Positions 34,927-46,031 of a stretch of 64,000 nt of DNA are shown here, piece after piece; the stretch's first letter is position 1, and every line of letters starts with the position of its first letter. The notes beneath the pieces were generated by a model that did not search any database, was not told where the DNA came from, and saw only the letters and a list, made by a program, of their open reading frames with translations. This DNA is from Knufia peltigerae. Its lineage: Eukaryota; Ascomycota; Eurotiomycetes; Chaetothyriales; Trichomeriaceae. The stretch is taken from NCBI GenBank assembly GCA_030247855.1, contig JAPDRN010000016.1, forward strand, positions 248,001-312,000, read 5' to 3'. Both the position numbers and the translations under genes were made by a program.

Positions 34927-35927
34927 TCATCGCTTGACCCAGGCCGGCTTCTTCCTTGCCTTCAGCCTTCCAGGCTTCTTTCGTTCGACACGTCTCCTAT
35001 CCGATGTGAGACAGCCAGCTGTGTTTAGAATTAGCGACGTCTTCAACAACACTTAAAGAGCATAGGGCACTTACCTCGTCGAAGAGCTGGCTTTAGAGCT
35101 GGCTCGTGTACCAACAACGCTCTAGCCACAGCCAGGGTAATTGATTCGGCTTGACCAGTGACACCACCTCCCGCAACCAAGGCGAACACATTGTATTTGT
35201 CCGCTCTCTCAGTAGCTTTCAATGCCCAAAGTGCACTCTCGCGATCGTGTAGACGAGGAAATGCCTGCACTATGTTGCGGCCATTGACCAGTACTTCTCC
35301 TGTTCCTTCAACAAGGTAAACCTTTGCACCAGATTCCTTTCTGCGGCCAATTCCAACCGATCTCCCAACCCTATCAATCTTTCCAGGTTTGGCCTTTTGC
35401 AACCGTTCCGAACCCGGCCGGCGAAAGCGATCCAAGACTTCTCTCACTTCCTTCGGTCGTATTCGTGGATGAATCTTGTTCAGTCGAGTCAAGAGCTCTA
35501 GGACCTTTGTATATTTCGAGGCAGGGACTGTTTCGCCCGTGGAACTACGGTATTGGCCGAGCTTCAACCAGACTCCACGTGGGATATTGTCGGGAGATGC
35601 AAGAGGGAGCGCGCTATGTTTCTTGACGAGGGATTGTAGCAGCAAGACGTTGTCGTTGAAAAGCGGTGATGCTGTGAAGTACGAAGGAGATGCAGGGAGA
35701 ATCCGAGCAGGAACTGCTGGGGTGTCGGAGTTTGAGAGATCGATCTCTGGGGCGGCTTGGATCTGTGCATCTGTAGAATTGGACCTAGATGCAGTGAGGC
35801 CATGTCGGCGACCTGAAAGCTGTAGCCATGGCGATAGGCTTGTCAGAAGAAATCTGCTCTGCACCCGGCACTGTCGACAAGTTCCCGACATGGAAGCCGG
35901 CAGAGCTTGTACCGATGGTCTTGCCAT
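34927..35927 (-). CDS. mrps9: Mitochondrial small-subunit ribosomal protein uS9m
   Basis: Exons 35927-35075 and 35018-34927 (56 nt intron) encode 314 residues. A basic, Ser-rich N-terminus (MARPSVQALPASMSGTCRQCR...) looks like a mitochondrial targeting sequence. The C-terminal 130 residues are the S9 domain: VGIGRRKESGAKVYLVEGTGEVLVNGR, HDRESALWALKATERADKYNVFALVAGGGVTGQAESITLAVARAL and, across the splice, LRRAGCLTSDRRRVERKKPGRLKARKKPAWVKR. The terminal K-R is a universal S9 feature that contacts tRNA in the small subunit. The start is the first ATG; an in-frame TTG lies two codons upstream. It is divergently arranged with eEF1B-gamma, with only 302 bp between start codons. Confidence 0.93.
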
Positions 35928-36229
35928 GGTCAAAGTGCCCTATTGGCCAAGTACGGACGGTCACGCAGAGTACATAGGACAATGAGATGCAGCCCTTGGT
36001 GGTGACGTCCAAATGAAGCTGGCGAAAATGGCTTCGTGAAGGTGAGAAGGGTCTCCTGCGTGAATGGAGATGGAGATAATTTCTGCCAAGCTTCTCAAAC
36101 TGCGCCTTTCACTTCTGGGGCTTTTGGTCTCCTCTAGAAAACAAAAATTCTGATTGCACACCAACCACTTGAACAACCATCTTGTCAACCCCTCCTCCTT
36201 ACCCTTCATCTTACTGCAACTCACTCAAG
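35928..36229. promoter_or_regulatory. Divergent promoter, mrps9 and eEF1B-gamma
   Basis: 302 bp separate the start codons of a mitochondrial ribosomal protein and a cytosolic elongation factor. Both serve translation, so shared control is plausible. A CT-rich tract (about 36180-36225) precedes the elongation factor ATG, as in many highly expressed fungal genes. Confidence 0.6.
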
Positions 36230-37754
36230 ATGTCGTTCGGTAAACTCTACGGCTTCAAGGTATGAATTCAATTTATTGTTTGTTGTGCACTTTGGCCAGC
36301 GAAGGCTGATTGAGCCTCTAGGACAATGCCCGCTCCACCGTTCTTCTAGCGGTCGCAAAGGAGAACAACCTCGATGTTGAGCTCGTTGAGACTCGTCCTC
36401 CCAATACCGACATTGAGTACCTCAAGTTGAACCCTCTCAACCGAGTCCCAACATTCGTTGGCGCCAATGGCTTCATCCTGACTGAGAGTATCGCAATCGC
36501 CATCTACTGTACGTATTGACTCACCCCACCATGCAATTCCCTTTTTGCTACAAGATGAGACGTATTATCACAAACAGTTATCCCTGTCTGAACTTTCTTG
36601 TTGACTTTATTTCACTCTGATTCGCAACCACAACGGATTGATTCTTGCGCCTTGTGTCCAAGGGCTTGACTGACAAGTTGTAGTTGCATCTCAAAACGAG
36701 AAAACCACCCTCCTGGGCAAGACCAAACAAGACTACGCTTCCATTGTCAGATGGATGTCCTTCTCGAACTCCGAGCTCCTTCCTTCCATCGGTGGATGGT
36801 TCCGTCCTCTCATCGGAAAAGACCCCTACAACAAGAAGTCCGTCGACGACGCCAAGGCTGCTGCGACCAAGGTTCTCAAGGTCCTTGAGCAACACTTCTT
36901 GGTTCACACTTTCCTCGTTGGCGAGCGTCTCACTCTTGCCGACTTGTTCACTGCTTCTCAGATTGCACGTGGTTACCAGTATGTGCTGGACAAGGCATGG
37001 CGATCCCAGAACCCCAACACCACTCGTTGGTACGAGACCATTGTCAACCAGCCGATCTGGAAGGCGATTGTTGAGCAGCCAATCTTTGTCGAAGAGGCTG
37101 TGAAGTACACACCGCCAAAGAAGGAAGCTAAGCCTGCGAAGGCGGCGGCTCCAGCTGCAAAGAAGCCCGCCAAGGAGGAAGAAGAGGAAGAGGAGGCAAA
37201 GCCAGAGCCCAAGCCCAAGCACCCTCTTGAGGCGCTTGCCAAGCCAACTCTCATCCTTGATGACTGGAAGCGAAAGTATTCAAATGAGGAAACCCGCGAG
37301 GTCGCCCTCCCGTGGTTTTGGGAACACTACAAGCCCGAAGAGTACTCTCTCTGGAAGATTGACTACAAGTACAACGACGAACTGACCCAGGTCTTCATGA
37401 CTTCCAACCTCATTGGTATGTCCAACTCCTGCCTTTGTTTAGGATTGTCGAGCTAACCCCCCTTCAGGCGGTTTCTTTGCCCGTCTCGAGGCTTCCCGCA
37501 AATACTTGTTCGGATGCTGCTCGGTCTACGGCCAAGCCAATGACTCTGCCATTCAGGGTGCCTTCATGGTGCGCGGTGACGAAGCTCTTCCCGCTTTCGA
37601 TGTCGCTCCAGACTATGAAAGCTACGAATTCACCAAGCTTGACCCAAGCAAGCCAGAGGACAAGGCCTTCGTCGAGGACCAGTGGTCATGGGACAAGCCA
37701 ATCGAAGTGAACGGCAAGAAGTACGAGTGGGCTGATGGCAAAGTCTTCAAGTAG
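36230..37754 (+). CDS. tef4: Translation elongation factor eEF1B gamma subunit
   Basis: Four exons (36230-36259, 36322-36508, 36684-37415, 37468-37754) encode 411 residues. Order of domains: an N-terminal glutathione-S-transferase-like fold (MSFGKLYGFKDNARSTVLLAVAKEN, LNPLNRVPTFVGANGF, GERLTLADLFTASQIARGYQ), an Ala/Lys/Glu-rich hinge (KEEEEEEEAKPEPKPKHPLE) and the conserved EF1G C-terminal domain (DDWKRKYSNEETREVALPWFWEHY, SLWKIDYKYNDELTQVFMTSNLIGGFFARLE, AFMVRGDEALPAFDVAPDYESYEF). It anchors the eEF1B complex that recycles eEF1A-GTP. Length and all junctions match the family. The first exon encodes only ten residues. Confidence 0.96.
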
Positions 37755-38284
37755 ATGACACAATAAAGGCGTGTTTCGGGCTAGTCATGCACTACCTAGG
37801 TATGGGCGGGACATGTGAAGAGATGTGCATGGAGAAGATGAGAGTGATGATGATGATACCATGAGAACGGTTACCTGCAAAAGTACATGCTCAAGATTGG
37901 TGTCATTTCATAAACCAATACCAATGCAGCAATAGAATGCAATGCATGTACGTCTTGTCCCTCTTTCAGATCAACCGTCAAAAGTGTCGTTGCATTGGTT
38001 ATTGCAAGCCTTGAGGCTCGACACGCGCTTGTTCCAAGTTCAGATGGCAGACGGGAATTAGAGGCCTGAGGGGGTTTCTGGCCATCAACATTCAATTTGG
38101 ATCTCTTGCTCCTTTCTCAAAAAAAAAAGGATACTGTGCCCGATAGAGCCTCCTGGACATTCGATCCATCCCTGCCACGGTGGTCACGAGGGGCCTGTAG
38201 GTTTATCTGGACGGCAAGTAACCTAGTAGACGTATATAGAGGGCTCCCAGCCACCAGGACTTGCCAAGGTGAGTATTGAAGCAC
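37755..38284. other. Convergent spacer, eEF1B-gamma and hus1
   Basis: Two 3' ends. Nothing coding is supported; a short GATGAT run occurs near 37845. Confidence 0.5.
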
Positions 38285-39458
38285 TCACGCAGCAAAAGAG
38301 CTAATGTAGTACTGTCGACTATCAGCATATGTATCTGGAGAATCCCACGACTTGAGACCTACTGTTAAACACGAGTCATCCTCACTCCCATTTTCATCAT
38401 TCGGCAGATACACGTACAACACTAACCCGCCCTCATTGATGAAGCAAGCAATAACTCGAGCGCTCACCCTACCCACGCTCAGGACTCTGGACCAGTCTTT
38501 GGCGTCGATCCTGACCTTGGACCATCCGGCTTCGTTTTCGCCAGTCGGTCCGCCTAGTTCCTTCATCTTGGTGCTTGGGTGGTCTCTGACACCCTGCGAA
38601 CCGTCCGGGAAATGAGCCGGGTCCAGCTCAGGATTGACCAGACCCGTCCAACGGCTGCTGATGTTGAGTGCGTCTGTCTTGACAGATATCTTCAGCGAAC
38701 CATGCATATTGGCGCTGAGCTCGAGACGTGGGCTGGCGTTTGAGGAGACTTTGGTAGTGGCCAAAGCAAGCCTGGTGAATCTATCGGATATCGTTTTGAT
38801 CTGTGCCAACGGAGGCAGAAAGATGTTGACGTCTGGCTCCTGCGTCCGCGGCTGATGGATCCTTTCCACCACCTCCATGGTAAGTACTTTGACGGGGATA
38901 TCCTGGGTGATGACGGTTTCTCGTTCTCTGGCGCCGTTGGCTTGGGACAACGCACTCTCAGAAAAGTCGAACGCGTCAGGCTCCCCATCGCCTGAAGTCG
39001 ACGGCGGTAGGGCAATGACATTGGTACCACTGCTGAACGAAGTGGTCACAATCGTCAATGACAGCATCGGAACGTTGTCCTTCTTCGTCAGTCGGATTTG
39101 AGTAGATGTCGCATTGTAGGCCGACCGGAGCGCCCGTGAGAGCGCCTGAATAGGCACTTCAAGGTTGATGGTGTTCTTGGGAGATGCTGATTGTAGTATG
39201 TATGTCTCGAAGACGGTCTCAGGCTTCAGGACCGACCAGACCTGGCTCCCCTTGTCGGGAACAATAGTGAACTGAACGTCATCATCGTTCAGCCTACACC
39301 AGGCGATCTGGCCCAGGGAGGCCAAAGAAGCGCAGAACTCTGCGATGGAGTCAGATTTTTCGACTCATTGGAGTGGCGGCTGCCATGGACGGTATGGGCA
39401 GGGGGAGAGACACACTGGCAAACAAGTTCACATTCTTAATCTGGCTCTTGAAACGCAT
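38285..39458 (-). CDS. hus1: Checkpoint clamp subunit Hus1
   Basis: Exon 1 (39458-39416) encodes MRFKSQIKNVNLFA. A 76 nt intron leads to exon 2 (39339-38285), continuing KFCASLASLGQIAWCRLNDDDVQFTIV. Total 365 residues. The Hus1 fold is recognisable throughout: VFETYILQSASPKNTINLEVPIQALSRALRSAYNATSTQIRLTKKDNVPMLSLTI, the middle DIPVKVLT and the C-terminal GLVLYVYLPND...YYISSFAA. Hus1 forms the 9-1-1 clamp with Rad9 and Rad1, which is loaded at damaged DNA to activate the ATR pathway. Residues 110-135 are a low-complexity insert (TSGDGEPDAFDF). The short first exon supplies the family's conserved N-terminus and would be lost in a single-ORF call. It is convergent with eEF1B-gamma. Confidence 0.93.
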
Positions 39459-40176
39459 TGCATTTCTGACGGTGCATAAGAGATTGGATGTTTGTCGTAT
39501 TCGATGAATGGCGTTTTCACAAGGATTCAGGCTTCCCGAGTACGAGCGACTTGAGCGTGTCTTTTACCGTAGGTAGTAAATAGTCCGTGCCGTGAGTCCC
39601 TCTTTCACACACAGACACGCACACAAAAGAACAGGTAGAACTAGAGGAGAAACTAAGGCACGTTTCGCGTCATTCTGGAACGCGCCATGTTGATTTCACG
39701 GTCGGTGGTTTGCTGTGATCTCGCCTATCTCTCCATATCCTTGTCTACCTCCATTATCCCATCACGTACAACTTTTTACCGGGAATCTGGGCAAAGGAGA
39801 AGCCTGAAGTGACCTTGACGTGCAGCAGCCTGCGCTTATGCTATTTCCATTTCTCCACCGAGTTCCTAAACATCACAATACTGTGCTGTACTCTTTTCCC
39901 TTTTCAATGAGACCCGGGTGGGCTCTTTGTATCGAATCATGACCTCTCTCCTTAGACAGTTGCACTTTTATTCCTCTTTATGAGCATCCCCTGCATCCTG
40001 CGCGCCTCATCAATCCCCCAAAGTTACGAGTAGACGAGTCTCCCCGGAAAGCCCGGTCGCTTTTGGTTCCCAGCATGCTGGACTTCCATCTTTCCCTTGG
40101 TCGGCGCCTTCTGGAGACACCAACAGAGTATTATACGCAGGCGAGATAACACGGCCGTGGGCTGCCAGCACCAGAG
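39459..40176. promoter_or_regulatory. Divergent promoter, hus1 and Kar9-like gene
   Basis: 718 bp between start codons, with CA-rich (39608-39625) and CT-rich tracts. No gene inside. Confidence 0.5.
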
Positions 40177-43100
40177 ATGGCATTAACCACCCCTACCGAA
40201 CCGAACTTCCCTCAATTCGAACGCCCTGTAGACTCGCGGTCTCCGTCAAAGTCCCCACGCAAGAAAGCTCAGTTTGCCATCCGAGAGCTCGACCCTCTTT
40301 TGGCCAATCTCTCGCCCGATTCTACCCTACGAGCTCTACGGGCGACCGACACGATTCCCGGTGGGGGCTCCCAAGATGCTCTGGCTTCCAGCATCGGTGA
40401 CGCCAGCCCTGCGGAGCGAGAGATTGGCATACGGGCTGCTTTCGCTGCGCAGAAACTCCGTGAATGGAGGCATGAAGTGTCAAAATGGACTTGGCCAGGA
40501 ACAAAAGAAAGATCAATGGGCTTGGGATTCATAACCCCTCGAGGTGCCAAGGGGTTCAATCTAGACTATCGTGGCTTTTTGACCGTTACACTGGCGGAGC
40601 ACTACGAGGCTCGAATAGACGAAATTAGGGATGACCTGGACACCCTCGGAATTGAAGACATCAAAGATCATGTTCTGGAGGCACACGTACCCGCCGCGAA
40701 AGCATCACCGAAGAGCTCTCCGTATAACGGGAGTCGAACGAGCTACGGCAGGATGCGAGATTTTACGGCGTTGGTGACGGCCACGGTCATCCAGGCACTT
40801 CCTGACCTGGCGAAACTCAACATGTTGCTCGATAACTGGGATATACGGCTGAGGGTCTTGAGGCAACTCCCACGCTTCCTCGAGGTCATGGACTCTACTA
40901 CATCTGAAATTCGCCAGGCCTTTGATGAGATTCAAAGCACAGATTCAGCCGCCAAGATGACAGAAGAAACAATTGAACGCCAAAAGGTGGCATTGGGAGC
41001 TCAGGTAGCCGACCTAGGCCGACGAGTGGATCGACTCCTTGATATGCTGGAGGGACGCGATGATTCGCTTCCACAAACATGGATTGACCGTTTGGAGAAG
41101 GTTGAGCTCGACTATGCAACATGGGTTGTAGAAGCTCAGCAAGTTGTCCTGAGGAATAACCTGGCGGTGATAGCAGGTAAAAGCCCTCGGCAAGGACAGT
41201 CGGCCTCCGAAATGACTCCTTCTGGCCTGGACAGCGAGATAGCGCCATCACCTCAGCCGAAACAGCACACTGAGGCCCTCAAACCAGATCCAGCGATCGT
41301 CAATGAGCCACGGACAACACACCCTGAATCGTCCTCACCCAGCAAGGGCAGCTCATCAGTTAAACGTAAACCCTCATTGAAGCTGAACTTATCAGCAGAT
41401 CGAATTGGACACAGGCGAGAAATTTCCAAGGTCTCTGTAGCAGATTCTACAATGTCGGGATTTTCAGATCTTTCCAACGCTGAGATCATGGATGCTCGAG
41501 AGACCAGCGTCCTCCCAAGCCCCAAAATCAGTCTTGTAGACAATCCGTTCCGAGCAAGCCGCGACGAGCTCACTTGGTTTGGCAACTCAACTGCAGCTCA
41601 ACAACAGTTAGCCTTCAAACCTCCAATGCTTCAACGAGCTTCAACCGCATCCGTTGAGGTTGTCTCCAAGGACCAACTCAAACGTGTCATGCTGAGGAGA
41701 AGTGCCAGTTGGGATATGCTGTCTGCAATGCCTGAATCGTCTGAAACGCCGGAAAGCACTCCTTCCAAGGCTTTGAGGCAGCTGACGGGCGCTGAATCCC
41801 CACTCAAACAGACTGCAGCGGCTAAACTGGAAGCGTCTGAAGTTGACCTGGATACGCCGACTGCGTTGACCTCAGAACACAATCCGCTCGCGTCGCCCTC
41901 TCTTGAAGTCGAACCACTCAAACTGAAGACAAAAGAGGAGCCCCTAGAGCCAGAGGAACATCCAGAGGCGCCGTCGATGCCAGCCTTGCCACGTAGGTCG
42001 AGCAAGCGAAATACTCAAAACATATTGAGCACTTTCACTCCATTGACGCCTGTATCTAGCAACAGCCCCGTGACGCCCGTGGACAATACACAGACTTTGA
42101 GCAACCCAATCGTGACCACCTCTGTCAAGGAGACGTCGCCGAGTTCAGCGAAAAGGGTCGAGTCATTGGAGGATAAAATCCAAGACATACTCACAACTCT
42201 GCCGACAAAGATTCGATTGGCCAAGGATGTAGACTATTCTGGCTTCGCCCGACCATCTTCAACATCCTCGACACGGTCTTCCACGCCCACAGCCGCATTG
42301 ACTTTATCTCCCGTCCGGGCTGAAACTTTCACGGCTAAGAGCGATGATTCCGGCATCAGACTCTACCATCTCACGCGGTCAGGCCAAGCCCGCGATGCCC
42401 CTCCCGTCAAATTGTTCGTGCGAAGTGTTGGGGACGGACAACGCGTCATGGTTCGCGTCGGAGGTGGGTGGGCAGACTTGGGGGAGTACCTGAAAGAGTA
42501 CAGCTTGCACCATGGTAGCCGGTCGACAGTCGATGGCCGTTTAGAAGTCGCCAGTTTCCCCACGAGCGGACACAGGGACGCCAGCACTGCTCATAACGCC
42601 GGCGCATCGCAAGGATCTCTTGCTAAGCGCAAGTCAAGATCGCCTGCTTTAAGTCCGCAAACCGCAGACACCAACTCGGTGCCGGAACTGGCGAACCCGA
42701 GATTACGTCCGTTGACAAGAATCCGCTCTCCTGAACTTGAAAGAAAGGCTGTCAAGGACAAGGAAGCCTGGACGCCACCTCCAGTGCCTCCCATCCCTAC
42801 ATCATATACCTCCAAATCACCCACGATCACGACAGCCACCAACCCAGATGTTGGTACTCTTACCGGGGTCATCGACCCCGGGCAAGTCAACGACGGTACA
42901 GGTGCAGCCCCATGCTCGAGGACGACCACCATGTATGCTCCGGGTGTCACGACCACGACCACGGTCACACCCGCGACGACAACTACGACAAACTATACAC
43001 CTCTCGGGGGCGCTGGACCGAAAACCAATCCCCGACGAGCGGCCACCTATGCGACGGGTTCCGCCGCCGCCGCCGACAACGATGCTTGGGTCGAGAACCT

Positions 43101-43434
43101 CGTCGGCAAGGCAAGGGCGGTCAGCGGTGGAAATGCAAACATGATCCATCAAGGCCCGAGTACGACGACCACGACCACAACCACGACGGTTTCCTCCTCG
43201 AACACGCCGACCACCAACCGCCGCGCGTCCTCGTACATGAGTCTGACCCCGAACGCGAGCCCCGTCACCCTCTCCCCCAGCCCGAGCAATGCTTCTTCGA
43301 CCGCGTCGTCCGGCAACGACTCCAAGTTGCGTCGGATGAGTCTCACGGGCCGTTCAAAGAGTCGAATGAGTCTGAGCGACATGAGCGGCATCCGGAGGGT
43401 TTTCTTGAGGAAGAAGAGTGAGAACGCCAGGTGA
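40177..43434 (+). CDS. Kar9-like, GAS2-domain microtubule-associated protein
   Basis: A single uninterrupted frame of 1085 residues, the longest intronless gene here. Residues about 80-340 are helical (RAAFAAQKLREWRHEVSKWTWPG, LAEHYEARIDEIRDDLDTLGI, RDFTALVTATVIQALPDLAKLNMLLDNWDIRLRVLRQLP, IERQKVALGAQVADLGRRVDRLLDMLEG) and resemble the filamentous-fungal Kar9 family. Residues about 740-785 form a GAS2/GAR domain (PVKLFVRSVGDGQRVMVRVGGGWADLGEYLKEY), a microtubule-binding module. The rest is disordered Ser/Pro/Thr sequence, with Thr runs near residues 920-1010 and a basic tail (SKSRMSLSDMSGIRRVFLRKK). A role in spindle orientation or cytoplasmic microtubules is inferred from family membership. 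It is divergent from hus1. Confidence 0.82.
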   Translation: MALTTPTEPNFPQFERPVDSRSPSKSPRKKAQFAIRELDPLLANLSPDSTLRALRATDTIPGGGSQDALASSIGDASPAEREIGIRAAFAAQKLREWRHEVSKWTWPGTKERSMGLGFITPRGAKGFNLDYRGFLTVTLAEHYEARIDEIRDDLDTLGIEDIKDHVLEAHVPAAKASPKSSPYNGSRTSYGRMRDFTALVTATVIQALPDLAKLNMLLDNWDIRLRVLRQLPRFLEVMDSTTSEIRQAFDEIQSTDSAAKMTEETIERQKVALGAQVADLGRRVDRLLDMLEGRDDSLPQTWIDRLEKVELDYATWVVEAQQVVLRNNLAVIAGKSPRQGQSASEMTPSGLDSEIAPSPQPKQHTEALKPDPAIVNEPRTTHPESSSPSKGSSSVKRKPSLKLNLSADRIGHRREISKVSVADSTMSGFSDLSNAEIMDARETSVLPSPKISLVDNPFRASRDELTWFGNSTAAQQQLAFKPPMLQRASTASVEVVSKDQLKRVMLRRSASWDMLSAMPESSETPESTPSKALRQLTGAESPLKQTAAAKLEASEVDLDTPTALTSEHNPLASPSLEVEPLKLKTKEEPLEPEEHPEAPSMPALPRRSSKRNTQNILSTFTPLTPVSSNSPVTPVDNTQTLSNPIVTTSVKETSPSSAKRVESLEDKIQDILTTLPTKIRLAKDVDYSGFARPSSTSSTRSSTPTAALTLSPVRAETFTAKSDDSGIRLYHLTRSGQARDAPPVKLFVRSVGDGQRVMVRVGGGWADLGEYLKEYSLHHGSRSTVDGRLEVASFPTSGHRDASTAHNAGASQGSLAKRKSRSPALSPQTADTNSVPELANPRLRPLTRIRSPELERKAVKDKEAWTPPPVPPIPTSYTSKSPTITTATNPDVGTLTGVIDPGQVNDGTGAAPCSRTTTMYAPGVTTTTTVTPATTTTTNYTPLGGAGPKTNPRRAATYATGSAAAADNDAWVENLVGKARAVSGGNANMIHQGPSTTTTTTTTTVSSSNTPTTNRRASSYMSLTPNASPVTLSPSPSNASSTASSGNDSKLRRMSLTGRSKSRMSLSDMSGIRRVFLRKKSENAR

Positions 43435-44177
43435 ATCAAGATCGTGACTTGTCCACATAGGACCGCGACGGGTATAAAGAATCAAAGAGTCTGCAGGAAA
43501 AAACACAAGTGTACGAGGCTGTCAATGAAGAACCGATCACGTACCACAAACCTGTGACGGTGGATTTCCTTGTTGTATAAGTTCGGGACCAACGGTACAT
43601 TCTTATATGCCTACCTGGGTGCCTTCTTGCGGACTAGGTGCCCTTGCCCTAGATGCAGTCCGCGTGTGAACAGATTGTTTGTGTCGTGTGTGTCGTCAAT
43701 GTCGATGCCGAAGCGATTGGCGATTGGCAACGTAGTTACCTACCTCATATACGGTAGTACTCGGTAGCACCTACCTACGTACTCGTCAACACCCACCTCA
43801 TATACCCATCTACCTATTTGCCTGCTTGTTGTCACCTGGTTTCTTAGCCTCATTGGCTTTGTTTTTTTTAATTACTAAAGTAATCTACATGTCCCTGCTA
43901 GCAGTATTGTTGAACCTGTATATTTTTAGTATTACTACTAGGGAGTAGTCTTACGGTATACCTCGTCATCCTTCCTGTCGCGAACGAGCACTCGAAGTAC
44001 ATTCGTTGTCCCTTTGTTTCTTTGACGCACGCCGACAGTTTGACAGAGTGATTTTCTACATTCGAAGCACTTGGAACAACAACGCCCCCCTTGCCAAAAA
44101 GAGGAAAACGACGATAATCGAGAATCGTGATCTGAAATGTTTTTGTGAAAAAGAAAACGTCTATCTTCTTTCCTCTT
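43435..44177. other. Convergent spacer, Kar9-like gene and short regulator
   Basis: AT-rich with TACCTACC-type words around 43735-43800. No supported gene. Confidence 0.5.
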
Positions 44178-45225
44178 TCAATCCAAGATGTAGTATATCG
44201 AAGTTACTGCCAAGATGCCTACACCGGTATCCATATTCGTATCCACGTTTGCATTCGGATCCCTGCGTCGATGTGCTGCTGCTGCCTTGAAATCGCCATC
44301 ATTATCAGCCCTGGGGGTAGTGGTATCCCCACCACCACGAGCAGCCATCGCACTCGTACAGGTACCGCTGCCGTCTTGTGCCACCTTGGAGGTGACTCTG
44401 TTGTCGTTCGATCCCACCAAACCTTTCTGTAAAGATACAGATTTTTCTCTCGCCACTGATGGTGACCGCCGTGACTTCAATCCGACGTGGCGGGTACTAC
44501 CATGGCCAGCAGTAGACGTGAAGGGGACTTGTTCTTCCGTCTGCGGGAGCGATGGTGACTCGTGATGACTTGTCACGGTCGTCGTCATCGTCGGATCGTT
44601 GATGTTTGAAATTGGAGAGCCATTTCTAAACAGATCATACTGAAAATCCTCGTCGTATTCTGTCAGCCCACCTCTATGTCAAGCTCGAAGTCACGAGGCT
44701 CCACCCGACAAAGAAAGATTGTGCACCAATGTTTCATCAATGCTCATCCAAGGTTCTCTTATCCAGTGCTGATTGTTTATGATGAGAATAGTTATCGAAA
44801 GGGCTTACCTCGGTCATGATATCTGAAAGGCCCAAATGTTGTTCTGGTAAAAGATCCGGCATAGTACTAATGACTTTGCGCAAAGCCTGTACTAGTATAT
44901 GGTTTCGAAGTTCGAGTTCCGCGATTACTTTCCGGTTCTCGGCCAGGGTTCTAGTAATTGTCGTGTCGTCAGTATACTGTCATATAGCAAAACAACAAAA
45001 TCCCAACCATCACTAAAAGAGGGATCGAGGAATCTTGGTGGTTTTCTCTCACCTGTCGAGACGAGCCCTTCTTCGTTCACCAAAGACACAGTCTACACCT
45101 TCCTGTCGACAATTGTGGCACCGAGGTCCACCTGAGCATTTTTCTTTTTGCGCCTGGCAACGCGTACAGGCATGAGATATCCGTGAGGGTTTCGGCACGG
45201 GAGCACTTCTTCTGTTGGCATTCAT
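44178..45225 (-). CDS. Short Zn2Cys6 regulator without the usual large regulatory domain
   Basis: Exon 1 (45225-45053) encodes a complete binuclear cluster, CTRCQAQKEKCSGGPRCHNCRQEGVDC, Cys at about 20, 23, 30, 36, 39 and 46, flanked by basic residues. Exon 2 (44950-44809) continues with a heptad-like helix (RTLAENRKVIAELELRNHILVQALRKVISTMPDLLPEQHLGLSDIMTE). My model then uses exon 3 (44768-44705) and exon 4 (44659-44178), 286 residues in all. The first two exons are well supported. The last two depend on short introns of 40 and 45 nt, and the Ser/Thr/Arg-rich tail has no recognised domain. A cluster followed by a short helix and no fungal transcription factor domain resembles small regulators seen near metabolic genes; the targets are unknown. 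Confidence 0.7.
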
Positions 45226-46031
45226 GGCGATTTGTAGCCTGTATTACTGGTGTGCGGAAGGGGTCAACCTGAATTCATATTGACGATTATTTGGCAAGGT
45301 AATGGAGGGAAAGTGAAGATGAAACAGGCAAGAGGTGGCCGTCTTGACTGTTGTCTTGACCTTTGGGAGGTTGGGATAGCTTGGATGGTCCAGGTGACAC
45401 CCTAAGTATACCCGATGCCAACACCACTATGACCAGACAAAAGTCACCACAGTGTGCCCAAGTTCTGTGACAATCACAGATACGGATTCGGAACTGCGAC
45501 CAAGAACAAGAACAAGAGATTCGATGACAGCTTGTCATGTCACAAGTGCGAGGAGCCTCGAAGACATAGACTGCTTGATTTTCGGATACACCTTTGTATG
45601 ACACACGGGAGAGGAGCGCGAGGGTCAGATGATGGCGTTGATTGTCTCGGCGGCAAGGCTCCAAACTTTTCATTTTCCAGACTGACATGTCCCCACGCGG
45701 GATTTTTTTCAAGGCCGCTACCAACAACAAGAAAAATGTACATGACCGATCGGTGACGGGACAGATCCAAAAGTCGTTGGTGTGATGACTCTGTGGAACG
45801 AATCGTTGGTGGTGAAGTGGATTGTTTGGACAAGGTTCTGGAAAAAGACAGCCGGACGGAAAAACAGTTCGACTCGATCTCCTGTAGATCTGATTGGTGG
45901 GGTTGGTGAAATTGAGTATTGCCCCCTATTCAACTTCAAACTAGCAATAGGTCTTGGATAGGACAAAAGGCGAAAATGCGACTTCTATTTCGGGTCAGAG
46001 CTCCGACACTCTGGCAAGAGGATAGTCAACG
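45226..46031. other. Spacer between two Zn2Cys6 genes
   Basis: Promoter of the short regulator and 3' flank of the long one, both minus strand. The frames present have no recognised domain. Confidence 0.5.
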
